Of a stretch of DNA of 6,213 bases, positions 5,417 through 6,213 are shown piece by piece. The notes below the pieces were generated by a model. The model did not search any database and was not told where the DNA came from. It saw only the letters and a list, made by a program, of their open reading frames with translations. Each line of letters begins with the position of its first letter. The stretch's first letter is position 1. Position numbers and translations under genes: made by a program. The DNA lies in assembly GCA_963557075.1 (NCBI GenBank), contig CAUWDA010000088.1:1-6213 (forward strand). Reading direction: 5' to 3'. The DNA is from Flavonifractor sp963557075 (GTDB lineage Bacteria > Bacillota > Clostridia > Oscillospirales > Oscillospiraceae).

Positions 5417-6213
5417 TTACTGCGCGTCCCGATACATAAAGGTCACGGTCTGGGCGCGTGTGCAGGGGGCATCGGGGCTGAAATTGTTGCCGCCGGTGCC
5501 GGAGGTGACGCCCTCGGACACGGCCCAGGCCACAGCGTTGGCGTACCAGGCGTCGGGAGCCACGTCGCCGAAGCTGCCGCCGGAGACAGCGGGAGCGCCA
5601 TTGGCCCGCCACAGGAAGGTGACGGTCTGGCCGCGGGTCAGCACCGCGTCAGGGCTGAACGTGTTGGCCGAGGTGCCGCTGGTGACGCCCTGCTCGGCGG
5701 CCCACAGCACCGCGTCGTAGTAGTAAGCGTCGGCGCTCACGTCGGCGAAGGGATTGGCGCCGGTGGCCTTGGGGGAGCCGTTGGCCCGCCACAGGAAGGT
5801 CACCATCTGGGCGCGGGTGCAGGAGAGGTCCGGGCCGAAGGTATTAGCCCCGGTGCCGGTGGTGATGCCCTCCCTGACGGCCCACGCCACCGCGTCAGCA
5901 TAGTAAGCATCGGCGGGCACATCCACAAAGGCGGGGACTTCCGGCTCGGCGTCGATCTGCTTGAAGCTGGCCTCCACCGTGACCTTGGAGCCGGGCATGG
6001 TAAAGGTGAACTTGCCGTTGCCCTTGTCCTTGAACTTCACGGTATCGCCGCTCTTGTCGGTGACGGTCAGCTCGTCCAGTTCATAGCCCTTGTCAGGTTT
6101 CACGGTGATGGTCACGGTGTCGCCCTTGTCGGCCCGCTTGGGGCTGACGGTCACGGTACCGTGCTTGTCGGAGTCCACGCTGACGATGTAATCGCCGCTG
6201 GAGCTGCCGGAGC
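5417..6213 (-). CDS. Cell-surface protein with bacterial repeat domain and three C-terminal SLH domains (5' end outside window)
   Basis: The visible 264 residues are the C-terminus of a larger secreted protein; the frame stays open to the window edge, and the GTG at 6176-6178 is not a credible start because a Gly/Ser-rich linker is read through upstream. Next comes a beta-rich repeat domain of the InlB-B/Flg_new type (GTVTVSPKRADKGDTVTITV, GYELDELTV, FTFTMPGSKVTVEASF), then three SLH units of 48 residues each starting F-x-DV and ending near W/Y-R, with TRAQ, TRGQ and TRAQ motifs. Triple SLH units normally bind pyruvylated or similar secondary cell wall polymers and anchor the protein to the wall. 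Two units carry a Cys just before TRAQ. The missing N-terminal part would decide the function (adhesin, enzyme or structural layer). The gene ends with TAA and its own terminator, and faces the recombinase operon convergently. Confidence 0.93.
   Translation of the reverse strand, partial: SGSSSGDYIVSVDSDKHGTVTVSPKRADKGDTVTITVKPDKGYELDELTVTDKSGDTVKFKDKGNGKFTFTMPGSKVTVEASFKQIDAEPEVPAFVDVPADAYYADAVAWAVREGITTGTGANTFGPDLSCTRAQMVTFLWRANGSPKATGANPFADVSADAYYYDAVLWAAEQGVTSGTSANTFSPDAVLTRGQTVTFLWRANGAPAVSGGSFGDVAPDAWYANAVAWAVSEGVTSGTGGNNFSPDAPCTRAQTVTFMYRDAQ
5429..5929 (-). repeat. Three tandem SLH-coding repeats
   Basis: Units lie at 5786-5929, 5606-5749 and 5429-5572 (in order of translation), each coding for 48 residues, with periods of 60 and 59 codons. 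Similarity is visible in DNA as well: TTGGCCCGCCACAGGAAGGT occurs identically at the ends of the first and second units (from 5780 and 5598 on the plus strand), while the third has diverged there. This suggests duplication or gene conversion between the first two units. Confidence 0.85.

Noticed and set aside
1..6213. tRNA or rRNA genes and CRISPR arrays
   Set aside because: No cloverleaf-type gene, rRNA-like stretch or regularly spaced short repeat was seen; the only repeats are the SLH-coding units and the 26-nt pair.

Overview
The window looks like DNA from a gut-type Firmicute, most likely in the Oscillospiraceae / Clostridium cluster IV range. This rests on strong AGGAGG-type ribosome binding sites, moderate to high GC with GC-ending codons, tandem large serine recombinases of the type found in clostridial mobile elements, and a C-terminal triple-SLH surface protein. 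No marker gene fixes the taxon, so this is an inference.

Positions 1-4009 hold a tightly packed plus-strand operon of three related serine recombinase genes. The first (517 aa) and third (542 aa) are complete large serine recombinases: catalytic resolvase domain, recombinase DNA-binding domain, zinc ribbon and C-terminal helical region. The middle one (283 aa) is an intact ORF that starts exactly at the recombinase domain and has no catalytic domain. The genes overlap by 4 bp (ATGA) and by 56 bp, so they are probably made together and act together. A metallophosphoesterase gene (4037-4786) follows after 27 bp with its own good ribosome binding site, and a strong hairpin terminator closes the operon. 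The layout suggests the integration/excision module at one end of an integrative element, with the phosphoesterase as a passenger or accessory gene.

Positions 4787-5219 contain no convincing gene but are unusually structured. There is a terminator, an isolated GC-rich stem-loop, two copies of a 26-nt direct repeat (24 of 26 identical) each followed directly by a hairpin, a perfect 18-bp bidirectional terminator, and a run of five small hairpins. This region could hold the junction between the element and the chromosome, but no attachment site can be proven from one window.

Positions 5220-6213 are read from the minus strand. They carry the C-terminal 264 residues of a secreted, cell-wall-anchored protein (one beta-rich bacterial repeat domain, then three SLH domains), its GC-rich terminator, and a 32-codon ORF that looks like the 3' remnant of a gene or a very small gene.

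The points most worth a second look are the catalytic-domain-less middle recombinase inside an intact three-gene operon, the AT-rich block in the first recombinase that matches its DNA-binding domain (a likely specificity swap), and the duplicated repeat-plus-hairpin units downstream.
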